Origin: Microvirga calopogonii
Lineage (GTDB): Bacteria; Pseudomonadota; Alphaproteobacteria; Rhizobiales; Beijerinckiaceae
NCBI RefSeq assembly: GCF_003347665.1
Contig: NZ_QDGA01000042.1
Span: forward strand, 1-42,564
DNA length: 42,564 bases
Direction of reading: 5' to 3'
In this document: positions 22,731-31,742 of the stretch, in pieces
Layout: each line of letters opens with the position of its first letter
Position numbering within the stretch: the stretch's first letter is position 1
Notes under the pieces: model-generated
Databases searched by the model: none
What the model saw: only the letters and a program-made list of their open reading frames with translations
What the model was told of the DNA's origin: nothing
Made by a program: the position numbers and the translations under genes

Positions 22731-23674
22731 CGCTGGGCCTTCTGCAGCAGGCTTTTGTCCAGCATCACGTGGACGCCCTTATTGCCGTTGACCACCTGCG
22801 TGATGCGCAAATCGGCCGCCAGGCTGCACAGGGCATAGGCCTCCGCCTTGGTGATGCCGGTGCGGGCGACGATCAGGTCGATCATGGCGCGCAGCGCGAT
22901 GACGACGCAATCGTCGAGATCTGGATCGAACGCCATGGTCATGACATGCGTCGGGGTCTCGGCCATGGGCCACGTGAGATGCATGTCCTCGCGCAGGTGC
23001 AGCTCGAAGGTGCCGATCAGGCCTGTCTCGATGGCCGTGACGCAGACCTCGCCGTCGCCCTGGACGCCGTGTCCGTCGCCGACCGAGAACAGGGCGCCGT
23101 CGTGATGGATCGGCAGGTAGAGGGTTGTGCCGGCCACCAGTTCCTTGTTGTCGAGATTGCCGCCGTTGCGGCGCGGCGGCAGGGTGTTCACGCTGCCCCA
23201 CGCGGCGGGCGGCGCGACGGCCATCACGCCGAAGAACGGCTTCAACGGGAGCTCCAAACCCCATGGCAATCGGCCGGTCATCCGCTCGCGGTCGAGCGGA
23301 ATGGTCATGAAGTGCATCTCGTCGAAATCGTCGGGCAGGGCGCCTTTCTGCGGGGCCGAATAGGTGAAGCCCCAGTCGTAATGCAGCGCGATGTCCCTGA
23401 TGCGAACTTCGAGAACCTGACCGGCCCTGGCGCCCCGGATGGCTACCGGGCCGGTGCAGATGTGGCCCGGCAGTTTCGGCTTATGTGCCGCATGGATGTC
23501 CGTCAGCGCCTGCGGGATCACGAAGGGCCCCTTCGGCATCGCCTCGGGACCGCCCGACACGGTCGAGATCGTGACCGTGTCGCCGGAATCGACCGTCAGC
23601 AGCGGCTTCAGGTTCGCGTCGAAATAGCCCCAGTGGATGGTCTCCGGGGAAGCATCAATCCGGTAATCGGCCAC
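22727..23674 (-). CDS. Acetamidase/formamidase family amidohydrolase
   Basis: This 315-residue enzyme of the FmdA/AmdA family hydrolyses short amides to the acid and ammonia. Family features include HWGYFDANLKPLLTVDSGDTV at the N-terminus, AGQVLEVRIRDIALHYDWGF, LYLPIHHDGALFSVGDGHG and QGDGEVCVTAIET in the middle. The actual amide cannot be deduced. It lies 130 bp downstream of, and in the same direction as, a four-gene ABC importer operon. It could therefore process an imported amide or peptide-like compound; this is contextual inference only. Confidence 0.9.
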   Translation of the reverse strand: MADYRIDASPETIHWGYFDANLKPLLTVDSGDTVTISTVSGGPEAMPKGPFVIPQALTDIHAAHKPKLPGHICTGPVAIRGARAGQVLEVRIRDIALHYDWGFTYSAPQKGALPDDFDEMHFMTIPLDRERMTGRLPWGLELPLKPFFGVMAVAPPAAWGSVNTLPPRRNGGNLDNKELVAGTTLYLPIHHDGALFSVGDGHGVQGDGEVCVTAIETGLIGTFELHLREDMHLTWPMAETPTHVMTMAFDPDLDDCVVIALRAMIDLIVARTGITKAEAYALCSLAADLRITQVVNGNKGVHVMLDKSLLQKAQR

Positions 23675-23757
23675 GAAACACCTCTGCCATTGCTCTCAAA
23701 GCAGGATGTCTCGCATTCCGTCAGGTGAAGGACAACACGTCTTCTCTTTGTAGCACC

Positions 23758-23800
23758 GCATTTTTTCACGGCGAACCGGATCCACTTCGCCGAAAAATGC
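23758..23800. repeat. Degenerate palindromic intergenic repeat, family 1
   Basis: GCATTTTTTCACGGCGAA and TTCGCCGAAAAATGC form imperfect inverted arms around CCGGATCCAC. This is a diverged relative of the AAGTGGACCCGGTT core read on the minus strand. It lies between the ABC permease gene and the acetamidase gene. Confidence 0.65.
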
Positions 23801-23805
23801 TCTGC

Positions 23806-24969
23806 CTAATGGTAAGGATCCGCCGCATCCCTGAGCCCGTCGCCCATGAAGTTGAATGCGAGCACGACGATCACCACCGGGACCATCGGGAAGAGCAGCC
23901 AGGGGTGGAGCTGCACGGCCGCGAGGTTCTGCGCCTCGTTGAGCAGCACGCCCCAACTCGTCACCGGCGGGCGCAGGCCTAACCCCAAGAAGGAGAGAGC
24001 AGTCTCGCCGAGGATCATGGACGGAATCGAGAGCGTCGCCGAGGCGATCAGGTGGCTCATGAAGTTCGGGATGAGATGGCGCGCGATGATGCGCTGCTTG
24101 GAGGCGCCCATCAGTTCCGCCGCCTTCACGAAATCTTCCTCGCGCAGCGACAGCAGCTTGGAGCGCACGGCGCGCGCCAGCCCCGGCCAATCGAGCAGGC
24201 CAAGGATGATGGTGATGCCGAAGAACACCAGGATCGGGCTCCAGTTCGCCGGCAGGGCGGCGGACAGCGCGAGCCAGAGGGGCAGTTCCGGCAGCGAGCG
24301 CAGAATCTCGATCATGCGCTGGATCACATGGTCGACCCAGCCGCCGAGATAGCCGGCAAGGCCTCCGAAGAAGAGGCCGAGCGCGAACGACACGGCGATG
24401 CCGACGATGCCGATGGTGAGCGAGATCCGCGCTCCGTAGATGATGCGCGAGAGCAGGTCGCGCCCGAGCCGATCGGTACCGAGCAGGAACATCGTGCCGT
24501 CTTCCGGAGGGCAAACCAGATGGAAGTTCATCTCCCACACGCCCCAGAACTGGTAGGTATCGCCCCGGCAGAGGAAGCGAATGGGCTGCGGCTTCGATTT
24601 ATCCGGCGTGTAGACGCGCCGGAAGCTCTCCAGGTCGAAGCTGTAGGAATAGCGATAGGTATGAGGCCCGACAAATCGTCCTTCATGCATCAAATGGACG
24701 GCCTGCGGTGGCGCATAGAGGAAGTCGCCATGGCGCTTCGTCTGGTTGTAGGGTGCGACGACCTCGACGAAGGGGACGAGAAGGTAGAAGGCGAGCAGCA
24801 CGAAGGCTGCCGCCACGGCCACCTTGTGTCGGCGGAACTTCCACCACATCAGCTGCCAGGAGGAGGCGCGATAGAAGCTCTCGCTTTCAGCGCCGACCGG
24901 TTCGGTCTTGCCAGGATCGAAGGGTCTCGGATCGACGTAATGGCGCTTGGAGGAGAGAGCCGTGTTCAT
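23806..24969 (-). CDS. ABC importer permease, DppC/OppC-type
   Basis: This 387-residue inner-membrane permease of the binding-protein-dependent peptide-transport type (second permease) has an N-terminal cytoplasmic stretch and TM1 at about residues 50-70. A large periplasmic segment (about 75-180) precedes the core with FLLGTDRLGRDLLSRIIYGARISL. The EAA loop EEDFVKAAELMGASKQRIIARHLIPN contacts the ATPase. The ATG at 24969 overlaps the stop of the upstream permease gene by 4 nt. A longer open frame extends upstream but runs antisense-like through that gene. The long periplasmic loop between TM1 and the core fits the YejE-like subgroup. Confidence 0.92.
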   Translation of the reverse strand: MNTALSSKRHYVDPRPFDPGKTEPVGAESESFYRASSWQLMWWKFRRHKVAVAAAFVLLAFYLLVPFVEVVAPYNQTKRHGDFLYAPPQAVHLMHEGRFVGPHTYRYSYSFDLESFRRVYTPDKSKPQPIRFLCRGDTYQFWGVWEMNFHLVCPPEDGTMFLLGTDRLGRDLLSRIIYGARISLTIGIVGIAVSFALGLFFGGLAGYLGGWVDHVIQRMIEILRSLPELPLWLALSAALPANWSPILVFFGITIILGLLDWPGLARAVRSKLLSLREEDFVKAAELMGASKQRIIARHLIPNFMSHLIASATLSIPSMILGETALSFLGLGLRPPVTSWGVLLNEAQNLAAVQLHPWLLFPMVPVVIVVLAFNFMGDGLRDAADPYH

Positions 24970-25985
24970 CGTGCGCCTCCCATCCGGATCCGCGGATCGA
25001 GCCAAGCCAGCAGAAGATCGGAAATCAGCATGCCGACCACCGTCAGCACCGCGACGAACATGAGGATGAAGCCCGCGAGGAACTGATCCTGACTCTTCAG
25101 AGCGCTCAGCAGGATCGGGCCGACGGTCGGCAGGCTCAGGACCAGGGATACGAGAACCGACCCGGAGACCAGATGCGGCAGCAGATTGCCGACATCGGCG
25201 ATGAACGGGTTGAGCGACATGCGGAAGGGATATTTCAGCAGGGCCCTGGTCGGCTCGAGACCCTTCGCCTTTGCGGTCACGTAATACTGCTTGCCGAGCT
25301 CGTCGAGCAGGTTGGCACGCATGCGCCTGATCATGGCCGCAGTGCCACCGAGACCGATCACGATTGTCGGCACCACGAGATGCGAGAGAAGCGACTGCGT
25401 CTTGGCCCAGGTCCAGGGCTCGCCCGCATATTCCGGGTCGTAGAGTCCCCCGATGGAAATGCCGAACCAGCGGTTCATGTAATAGAGCAGGATCAGCGCG
25501 AGCAGGAAGCTTGGGGTCGCAAGCCCGATATAGCCGATGAAGGTGGCAAGGTAATCGCCGACGGAATATTGCCGCGTCGCCGAATAGATCGCGATCGGGA
25601 TCGACACCACGTGGATGAAGATCACCACGGCGAGATTGACGAGAAGCGTCAGCCACAGGGCGTCGCCGATCACCTCCACCACCGGCTTGTCGTACTCGAA
25701 GGACCAGCCCCAATCACCCTGCAGCAGGCCCGAAAAGCCGTTCGGTCCAGGCATGACGCCGATCCAGACCAGGTATTGCTGCCAGGCGGGCTTGTCGAGC
25801 CCGTATTGCTTGATGAGGAATTCGGCTTTCGCGATGGAGGCGGATTCGCCCTGCGCCCTGAGTTCGGCGATCTGGTTGGTCAGAAAGTCGCCCGGCGGCA
25901 GCTTGATGATGAAGAAGACCAAGGCCGAAATGATCAGCAGGGTCACCGCCATGGTGACGAAGCGACGTAACAGGAAACGGATCAT
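24966..25985 (-). CDS. ABC importer permease, DppB/OppB-type
   Basis: This 339-residue first permease of the importer has the family N-terminus (MIRFLLRRFVTMAVTLLIIS, then ALVFFIIKLPPGDF) and six predicted TM segments. The EAA loop is YYVTAKAKGLEPTRALLKYPFRMSLNPF. It forms the heterodimeric channel with the downstream permease. Its start overlaps the binding-protein stop and its stop overlaps the next start, each by 4 nt, so the subunits are translationally coupled. Confidence 0.92.
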   Translation of the reverse strand: MIRFLLRRFVTMAVTLLIISALVFFIIKLPPGDFLTNQIAELRAQGESASIAKAEFLIKQYGLDKPAWQQYLVWIGVMPGPNGFSGLLQGDWGWSFEYDKPVVEVIGDALWLTLLVNLAVVIFIHVVSIPIAIYSATRQYSVGDYLATFIGYIGLATPSFLLALILLYYMNRWFGISIGGLYDPEYAGEPWTWAKTQSLLSHLVVPTIVIGLGGTAAMIRRMRANLLDELGKQYYVTAKAKGLEPTRALLKYPFRMSLNPFIADVGNLLPHLVSGSVLVSLVLSLPTVGPILLSALKSQDQFLAGFILMFVAVLTVVGMLISDLLLAWLDPRIRMGGAR

Positions 25986-27898
25986 CGACGGGCCTCTTTG
26001 CCGGCGGCTTTGTTCCAGTGGATTTCATCCAGGCGATAGATGCCCAGCAAGGCCGTCGGCTCCCAGCTGTAGAGTTCTTTGGCAGGCAGTCCCTGCAAGC
26101 CGTTGCGGACGACGATGGGCTGCAATGCGCCGGAGATCGTGCCGATGGCCCATTGGTTCTCCGCATGGTTGCGCAGCATCTCGCTCCAGGCGTCCCGTTG
26201 CACCTGCCGGTTCCCGGTGCTCATCCAGGTCGTATAGAGATCGAGGAGGCGCCGGGCTTCGGGGATGTCCACCTGTTCGCCGTTCTTGCCTTTGGTCTCC
26301 ACGTGCTGGCCCCATTTCGGCCAAGAGTAATTGTCCTGACGCATGGGGGCGAGTTCGGTCGGCGGCATGATGGCGGTTGGAATCGCGTTGTCGAGGCCGG
26401 GAGCCGCCACCATCACGGTCAGCCCGGCATAGGACCGGTTGCGCAGAACCGTGCGGTCCTGTGGTTTCACGAAGAGCCTCACGCCGATCTCGCGCCAGAA
26501 CTCGCCGATCAGGGTCAGGCCGTCGACCACGAGGCTGCTCTCGCCGTCGGTTTCGACGATGATTTCCAGCTCGCGCCCGTCGGGAAGCAGGCGGATGCCG
26601 GCGCCGTTGCGTTTCGTCAGCCCGATCTCGTCGAGAAGGCGCGAGGCTTCCGCCGGATCGTACCCGGCATTCATCGTGCGCAGCTCCTCCTTGAAGAGTG
26701 GGCTTTCCGCCACGATGGTGTTGTTGCCCTCGGTGCCGAGACCGAAGAGCAGCGCGTTGTTCAGCGTCTTGCGATCGATGCCGAGCGACAGGGCGCGACG
26801 GAAGCGGACGTCCCGATTCAGCTGGCGCCAGACCGGATCCGCCGTGTTCAGATTGGGATAGAGTGCAAGCTCGGTGCCTCGGGCATAGGGCCAGAGCAGT
26901 GTCTTGTAGCCCTTCGCCTTCTCGCCCTCCTTCAGGACCGGGATGTCGCTCATGGAGAGGCCTCGGAACAGGAGGTCGACCTCTCCCGCATTGGCCTTGG
27001 CGGCGAAGAGGCCGGGAGCCGAGACGTCCATGATGAGGCGGTCGACGTAGGGCAGCTGCAATCCCTGGCCGTCGACGCGGTGGTAATAGGGATTGCGCTC
27101 GAAGATGAAGCGGTTCGCCGGAGCCGCATTCATCACGCGCCAGGGCATGAGGGTGGGCAGGGCCGGGTTGGTCTGCTCCTTCATGTCGTCCATGCGATTG
27201 TGCAGGGCGGCCCAGGATTTCAGCTTCTGCTGCTTCGCCTTTTCTTCAAGAGCGGCCTTGTCGGCATATTTGGCGTGGAATTGCTTGAGATAAGCGGAAG
27301 CCCGGTAGATTCCCGGATCGAGTGGCCCGGCCAGTTGGGGCAGAAAGCGCGGGTTGGGCTTGTCCCACGTGTATCGCACCGTCCGTTCGTCGAGGACCTC
27401 GAAGCGCGGGGGCTTGCCGTCCACCATCATGAACTCCGGCGGCCCCGCCGGTGAGAGATCCTGGTTCTGAGCCACGTCCTCCCAGTAATAGCGGAAATCC
27501 TCCGCCGTGAAGGGCGCGCCGTCCGACCAGCGATGGCCCGCGCGCAGGGTGAACGTGAAAACCCGGTCGTCCTCGTTGTCGAATTTCTCCAGGAGATCGG
27601 GCTGGAGCTGGAGATCCTGGTCGTAGCCGACGAGGCGTGTATAGGCGAAGGTCGAGATGTAGCGGATGTCGCGCGCCCGCGGCACCAGGGTCACCATATC
27701 GCCGCCGTACTGGCCCGTGGATTTGACCACGATGGGCGTTTTCGGGAGCCGCTCCGCCAGCGGCGGAAGCTTCTTGTCCTTCACCTTCTCGGCGAAGAAC
27801 GGCGCGTCCTTGAAGTCCTGCGCCATGGCAGGCAGCGCCAGCAGTCCCAGCGCGACGGCAAGGGCGAGCTTTTGTGTTCGGGCTTTGAGCAGCATCAC
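25982..27898 (-). CDS. ABC importer substrate-binding protein, SBP_bac_5 family
   Basis: This 638-residue periplasmic binding protein has a signal peptide (KLALAVALGLLALPAMAQ, cleavage after AMA). Extracellular solute-binding family-5 motifs include LQPDLLEKFDNEDDRVFTFTLRAGHRWSDGAPFTAEDF. At over 600 residues it is longer than DppA/OppA and resembles the YejA-type subgroup. Ligands of this family are peptides, amides or opine-like compounds; specificity cannot be read. It lies second in the operon, after the ATPase gene. Confidence 0.92.
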   Translation of the reverse strand: MMLLKARTQKLALAVALGLLALPAMAQDFKDAPFFAEKVKDKKLPPLAERLPKTPIVVKSTGQYGGDMVTLVPRARDIRYISTFAYTRLVGYDQDLQLQPDLLEKFDNEDDRVFTFTLRAGHRWSDGAPFTAEDFRYYWEDVAQNQDLSPAGPPEFMMVDGKPPRFEVLDERTVRYTWDKPNPRFLPQLAGPLDPGIYRASAYLKQFHAKYADKAALEEKAKQQKLKSWAALHNRMDDMKEQTNPALPTLMPWRVMNAAPANRFIFERNPYYHRVDGQGLQLPYVDRLIMDVSAPGLFAAKANAGEVDLLFRGLSMSDIPVLKEGEKAKGYKTLLWPYARGTELALYPNLNTADPVWRQLNRDVRFRRALSLGIDRKTLNNALLFGLGTEGNNTIVAESPLFKEELRTMNAGYDPAEASRLLDEIGLTKRNGAGIRLLPDGRELEIIVETDGESSLVVDGLTLIGEFWREIGVRLFVKPQDRTVLRNRSYAGLTVMVAAPGLDNAIPTAIMPPTELAPMRQDNYSWPKWGQHVETKGKNGEQVDIPEARRLLDLYTTWMSTGNRQVQRDAWSEMLRNHAENQWAIGTISGALQPIVVRNGLQGLPAKELYSWEPTALLGIYRLDEIHWNKAAGKEARR

Positions 27899-29760
27899 GC
27901 AGCCTCCCGGGCTGTCAGGTGCCCCAGACGAACCTTATGGCCCGGTTCGATCTCTTTCATCACGCCGAATTCGCCGGGCTTGATGCGGAAGGGCTCGGGC
28001 CATTCCGACGGCTGCGAGAAGCGGCCGCTCCGGAGCTTGGCGAAGTCCAAGGGTCGGTCGATGTCGGGGTCCGGCACGGCCGCAAGCAAGGCCTGCGTAT
28101 AGGGATGAACCGGATTGCGGAAGAGAGTGGATTTCGGCGCCTCCTCGACGATGTAGCCCCGGCACATGACCGCGATGGTATCGGCGATGTAGTCCACGAC
28201 CGCGAGGTTGTGGGAGACGAAAAGATAGGACAGGCCGAGAGCCGATTGCAGGTCCTTGAGCAGGTTGAGGACCTGAGCCTGCACGGAGACGTCGAGCGCG
28301 GAAACCGGCTCGTCGCAGAGCAGAACGCGCGGCTCGAGTGCGAGCGCCCGCGCGATGCCGAGGCGCTGGCGCTGGCCGCCGGAGAAGGAGTGCGGATAAC
28401 GCCTGAGCACGCGCTGATCGAGCCCCACCATGTCGAGAAGCTGCTTCACCCGTGCATAGCGCTCATCGGACGTGCCGATGTCGTGGATGCGCAGAGGCTC
28501 GGTCAGAAGCTCGTAAACCGTCATGCGCGGGTTGAGGGACGAGAACGGGTCCTGGAAGATGAACTGCACGGAGCGGCGATAGGCGGTCAGCGCATCGCCT
28601 TCCAGCTTGTGCACGTCCTTCGGCCCCGTGCCGTCGTCGAAGAGCACTCGTCCCGAATTGGCTTTGAGTGCGCGCATGATCATCTTGGACACGGTGGTCT
28701 TGCCGCAACCGGATTCGCCCACGAGCCCCAGGGTCTTGCCGACAGGAAGGGACAGATCGACCTCGCTGACGGCGCGGATCTCCTGGGTTTTGCCGGAGAA
28801 CCAGCCCGACCTGAGCGTGAAGCATTTGGTGAGATGCTCGGCCTTCAGGATGGGGCCCTTCGGCTGGAGCCGCTCCGGTGCATTGGCCGACGCGAGCGTC
28901 GCGCTCGTCACTTCGCGGATCGGCCTCAGGCGCTCATTCTCCGCCATGGCAAAGCGCGGGACGGCGCGCATGAGCGCCTGAAGATAGGGGTGCTGCGCGT
29001 TGCGGAAGATGTTCTCCCGGGAGCCGGCCTCCATGACCCTGCCGCGATACATCACCACGACCTCGTCGGCCACGTTGGCGACGACGCCGAGGTCGTGCGT
29101 GATGAGGAGCACCGACATGCCGGTCTCGCCCTGAAGCTCCTTGATGAGGTCCAGGATCTGCGCCTGGGTTGTCACGTCGAGCGCCGTCGTCGGCTCGTCG
29201 GCGATCAGGAGGGCCGGGCGCGTGATGAGCGCCATGGCGATCATGGCGCGCTGGCGGAGGCCCCCGGAGAGCTCGAACGGGTAGGTCTTCAGGGCTCGCT
29301 TCGGATCGGGGAAACCGACCCGGGCCAGCACCTCCATGGTCCGTTGGTTCGCCTTGGCCTGATCCGCAGCCGAGTGGATCATCAACGCTTCGGAGATCTG
29401 GTCGCCGATGGTGTGAAGCGGCGACAGGGACGTCATCGGCTCCTGAAAGATCATGGCGATGCGCCCGCCCCGCAGCGCATGCATGTCATCGCTCTCGGGC
29501 TGCAGAGCGGCGATGTCGATGGAGCCGCCGGTTGCGGGATCGTTGAACACGATGGAGCCGCCGGTGATGCGGGCCTGCTTCGACAGGATCTGGAGGATGG
29601 CCTGCGCCGTCACCGATTTGCCGGATCCGGACTCGCCGACGAGGGCCACTGTCTTCCCCTTGGGAATGTCGAATGTCAGCCCATCGACGGCACGGAAGTT
29701 TCCGGCATCGGTGTTGAAGTCAACTGTCAGCCCGTGAACCGACAGGAGTGGCGCTTCCAT
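27895..29760 (-). CDS. ABC importer ATPase with two fused nucleotide-binding domains
   Basis: This 621-residue protein contains two complete ATPase domains of the oligopeptide-transporter type in tandem. The first has Walker A GESGSGKS (residues 42-49), signature LSGGLRQRAM and Walker B LLIADEPT. The second has GESGCGKT (about residue 347), FSGGQRQRLG and LLCDEPV. It combines the DppD- and DppF-like subunits, as in YejF or GsiA. The ATG at 29760 follows GGGAGGAGC; an upstream extension to 29901 lacks domain similarity. It is the first gene of the importer operon, and its stop overlaps the binding-protein start by 4 nt. Confidence 0.93.
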   Translation of the reverse strand: MEAPLLSVHGLTVDFNTDAGNFRAVDGLTFDIPKGKTVALVGESGSGKSVTAQAILQILSKQARITGGSIVFNDPATGGSIDIAALQPESDDMHALRGGRIAMIFQEPMTSLSPLHTIGDQISEALMIHSAADQAKANQRTMEVLARVGFPDPKRALKTYPFELSGGLRQRAMIAMALITRPALLIADEPTTALDVTTQAQILDLIKELQGETGMSVLLITHDLGVVANVADEVVVMYRGRVMEAGSRENIFRNAQHPYLQALMRAVPRFAMAENERLRPIREVTSATLASANAPERLQPKGPILKAEHLTKCFTLRSGWFSGKTQEIRAVSEVDLSLPVGKTLGLVGESGCGKTTVSKMIMRALKANSGRVLFDDGTGPKDVHKLEGDALTAYRRSVQFIFQDPFSSLNPRMTVYELLTEPLRIHDIGTSDERYARVKQLLDMVGLDQRVLRRYPHSFSGGQRQRLGIARALALEPRVLLCDEPVSALDVSVQAQVLNLLKDLQSALGLSYLFVSHNLAVVDYIADTIAVMCRGYIVEEAPKSTLFRNPVHPYTQALLAAVPDPDIDRPLDFAKLRSGRFSQPSEWPEPFRIKPGEFGVMKEIEPGHKVRLGHLTAREAA

Positions 29761-29792
29761 ATGCTCCTCCCAGGAACTATGAGCATAACGCA

Positions 29793-31733
29793 TCAGTCCC
29801 CATTTGATCTCAATTGTGATCTTGTTTCCAAGTCGAAACATGCATCGGGACACAAAAAAACTATGCCCTGTGCGGCAAGGCGGGCGATAACCCTTTCGCA
29901 TAACGCCCAGATGACGTCGTCATGAACGAGATGATGGGTCAAAAACCCGATGGGTTCCTCAGGATCCGCATCCCCGGCCACGCGCCGTTCGACAGCTCCC
30001 GCGAGGGCAGCCACGATCGCAGCCGGGTCCGCGAGGCTCCTCGTCCCGTGCCAGTCGATGGGATCCACATGGGTGTTGACCTGGACGAGGCCCGGGACAG
30101 GCTGGGCGGTCTTCCGATCCGTAAACGTGGACAGCCCCGTGAATCCCAAGCGCGGCAGGTGGGGGACCAGATCCCGGGAGATCCGGTTCCAGGGGGGCAC
30201 GAAGACCGGCAGGAGCCTCGATCCGAGGCGCTCCCGCGCCAGATACAGCGCCCGTTCCGCCTCCTTCGCCATGAGTTCCAGGGGACGGTGAGGGCCGAAC
30301 TCCGCCTTCTTCTCGCCGGGAGGCGCATGATCGGCATGGCTCCAGCCATGCACGAGAGTGAAGACCTTCGGCTCCTCTGACAGCCGTCTCGCTAGCGAGG
30401 CTTCGATGCCCTGGGGGATGACCGCGAGGCCGATTCCCGCGTCGTAGCGGTGGGCCAAGCCGAGCAGCCGGTCGAGCCGGGGCGTATCGGCTACAGCATC
30501 GTCGTCGCGCCACCAGAAACGGACGGGGCAGCCCCGATCCCGGGCCCGGTCCAGCGCGCGATCCAAAGGCGACCAGTCAATGGTCCGGTGGATTGCGGGG
30601 CCCGAAGACACGAGATTTTCGGCCAAGGCGACGGTTTGCGTTGCTCCATCCAGGGATATGGCTGGAGCCGGGGAGGGCGGACGGGCCAGTCCGCGCCGGA
30701 TCGCATCGGCCAGATTCCGCGGCGAGAGTTCCGTCTCGGACAATATCTCGGCAAGGCCAAGCGCCGCGAGGCGCTCGGCGCGCAGTCGCTGCTCCGTCTC
30801 TGAGCCGGCCTCGAAAGGCACGAGGACCGATCTCACGCCGCAGCGCAGGAGGTCGACGGCCGTATTGTATCCCGCCTGGCTCACGGAGAGTTCGGCGCCT
30901 GCGAGCAGGGCACGGAAATCGGGTCTTGCCCGCTCAATGGCGACTTGAGGCGGAGCGCTCTCCTGGAGGGCGAGGAAGTCGGCTTCCGCGACACCTCTCC
31001 CGATGAGGATGCGCCAGGGCCGGTCCGTGATGTCCTGCGCCGCTCCAAGGGCAGCCCGGTAAAGTGGCAGGCTCGCCGCGCTCGATCCGCCGGAGACGAC
31101 GATTCCGTGTCGACGAGCCTCCGGCACAGGGGCCTCGTTCTCATCGACATAGCCGGTGTAGCGGATGAGCGGCCTGATCCGCTCGTCCACCGGCCATGAC
31201 GCTTCGAGCGGCACCAGCTCCGGATCGCCATGGACGAGAACGGCGTCGTAATCGCGCAGCACGCGCTCATGGGTTTCCGCGATGCGCGAGGCCTTCGAGG
31301 AGGCCACCAGGATATCCCGGATCGAGCACAGAATCAGCGGACGCGGGCTCAAGCGGCGCGTGGCATCGAGCAGGACGGAGAATTCATCCGCAAGGACGCG
31401 GCGACCGAAAGGGAACAGTTCGGTGATGAGAATATCGGGCCGGGCTACTCTCAGGGTATCGAGCAGAAGGGTGCGGCGCCTCTCGAGATAGGCTTCATCG
31501 ACAGGTTCGAAATCCTCGCCGAGCAGCGTCTTGAAATCCGTGCCGGCAGTCCGCACGGGCGGCAGCTGAACGAAGGTGACGTCCTCCAGATCCGCCGGGC
31601 GGGCAGGGGCGCCGCCCGATACGAGCGTCGTCGCATGCCCTTTTCGCGCGAAAGTCCGCGCCAGTGCGGCAGCCCTGGTGAGGTGGCCCGCTCCCAAAAG
31701 ATGCGTGACGGCGATCAGAACGCGTAAGCTCAT
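29793..31733 (-). CDS. Glycosyltransferase fused to a polysaccharide-deacetylase-like domain
   Basis: This 646-residue two-domain protein has an N-terminal GT-B glycosyltransferase (about residues 1-375; LLGAGHLTRAAALARTFARK, then VVSGGSSAASLPLYRAALG and SVSQAGYNTAVDLLRCGVRS, MurG/GT28-like). A NodB-type deacetylase-like domain follows (about 400-646). It has RDDD (409-412), H-x3-H in HGWSH (462-466), PPWN (513-516) and a late HLVHDD. The metal-binding Asp/His residues appear present, so sugar transfer and N- or O-deacetylation could occur in one polypeptide. No signal peptide is seen, which is unusual for a deacetylase. It is the last gene of the minus-strand glycosyltransferase group. Confidence 0.85.
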   Translation of the reverse strand: MSLRVLIAVTHLLGAGHLTRAAALARTFARKGHATTLVSGGAPARPADLEDVTFVQLPPVRTAGTDFKTLLGEDFEPVDEAYLERRRTLLLDTLRVARPDILITELFPFGRRVLADEFSVLLDATRRLSPRPLILCSIRDILVASSKASRIAETHERVLRDYDAVLVHGDPELVPLEASWPVDERIRPLIRYTGYVDENEAPVPEARRHGIVVSGGSSAASLPLYRAALGAAQDITDRPWRILIGRGVAEADFLALQESAPPQVAIERARPDFRALLAGAELSVSQAGYNTAVDLLRCGVRSVLVPFEAGSETEQRLRAERLAALGLAEILSETELSPRNLADAIRRGLARPPSPAPAISLDGATQTVALAENLVSSGPAIHRTIDWSPLDRALDRARDRGCPVRFWWRDDDAVADTPRLDRLLGLAHRYDAGIGLAVIPQGIEASLARRLSEEPKVFTLVHGWSHADHAPPGEKKAEFGPHRPLELMAKEAERALYLARERLGSRLLPVFVPPWNRISRDLVPHLPRLGFTGLSTFTDRKTAQPVPGLVQVNTHVDPIDWHGTRSLADPAAIVAALAGAVERRVAGDADPEEPIGFLTHHLVHDDVIWALCERVIARLAAQGIVFLCPDACFDLETRSQLRSNGD

Positions 31734-31742
31734 TTTGACACT

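Noticed and set aside
27919..29925. 668-codon plus-strand frame opposite the fused ABC ATPase
   Set aside because: Antisense to a gene with two complete sets of ATPase motifs, and the translation resembles no known protein.
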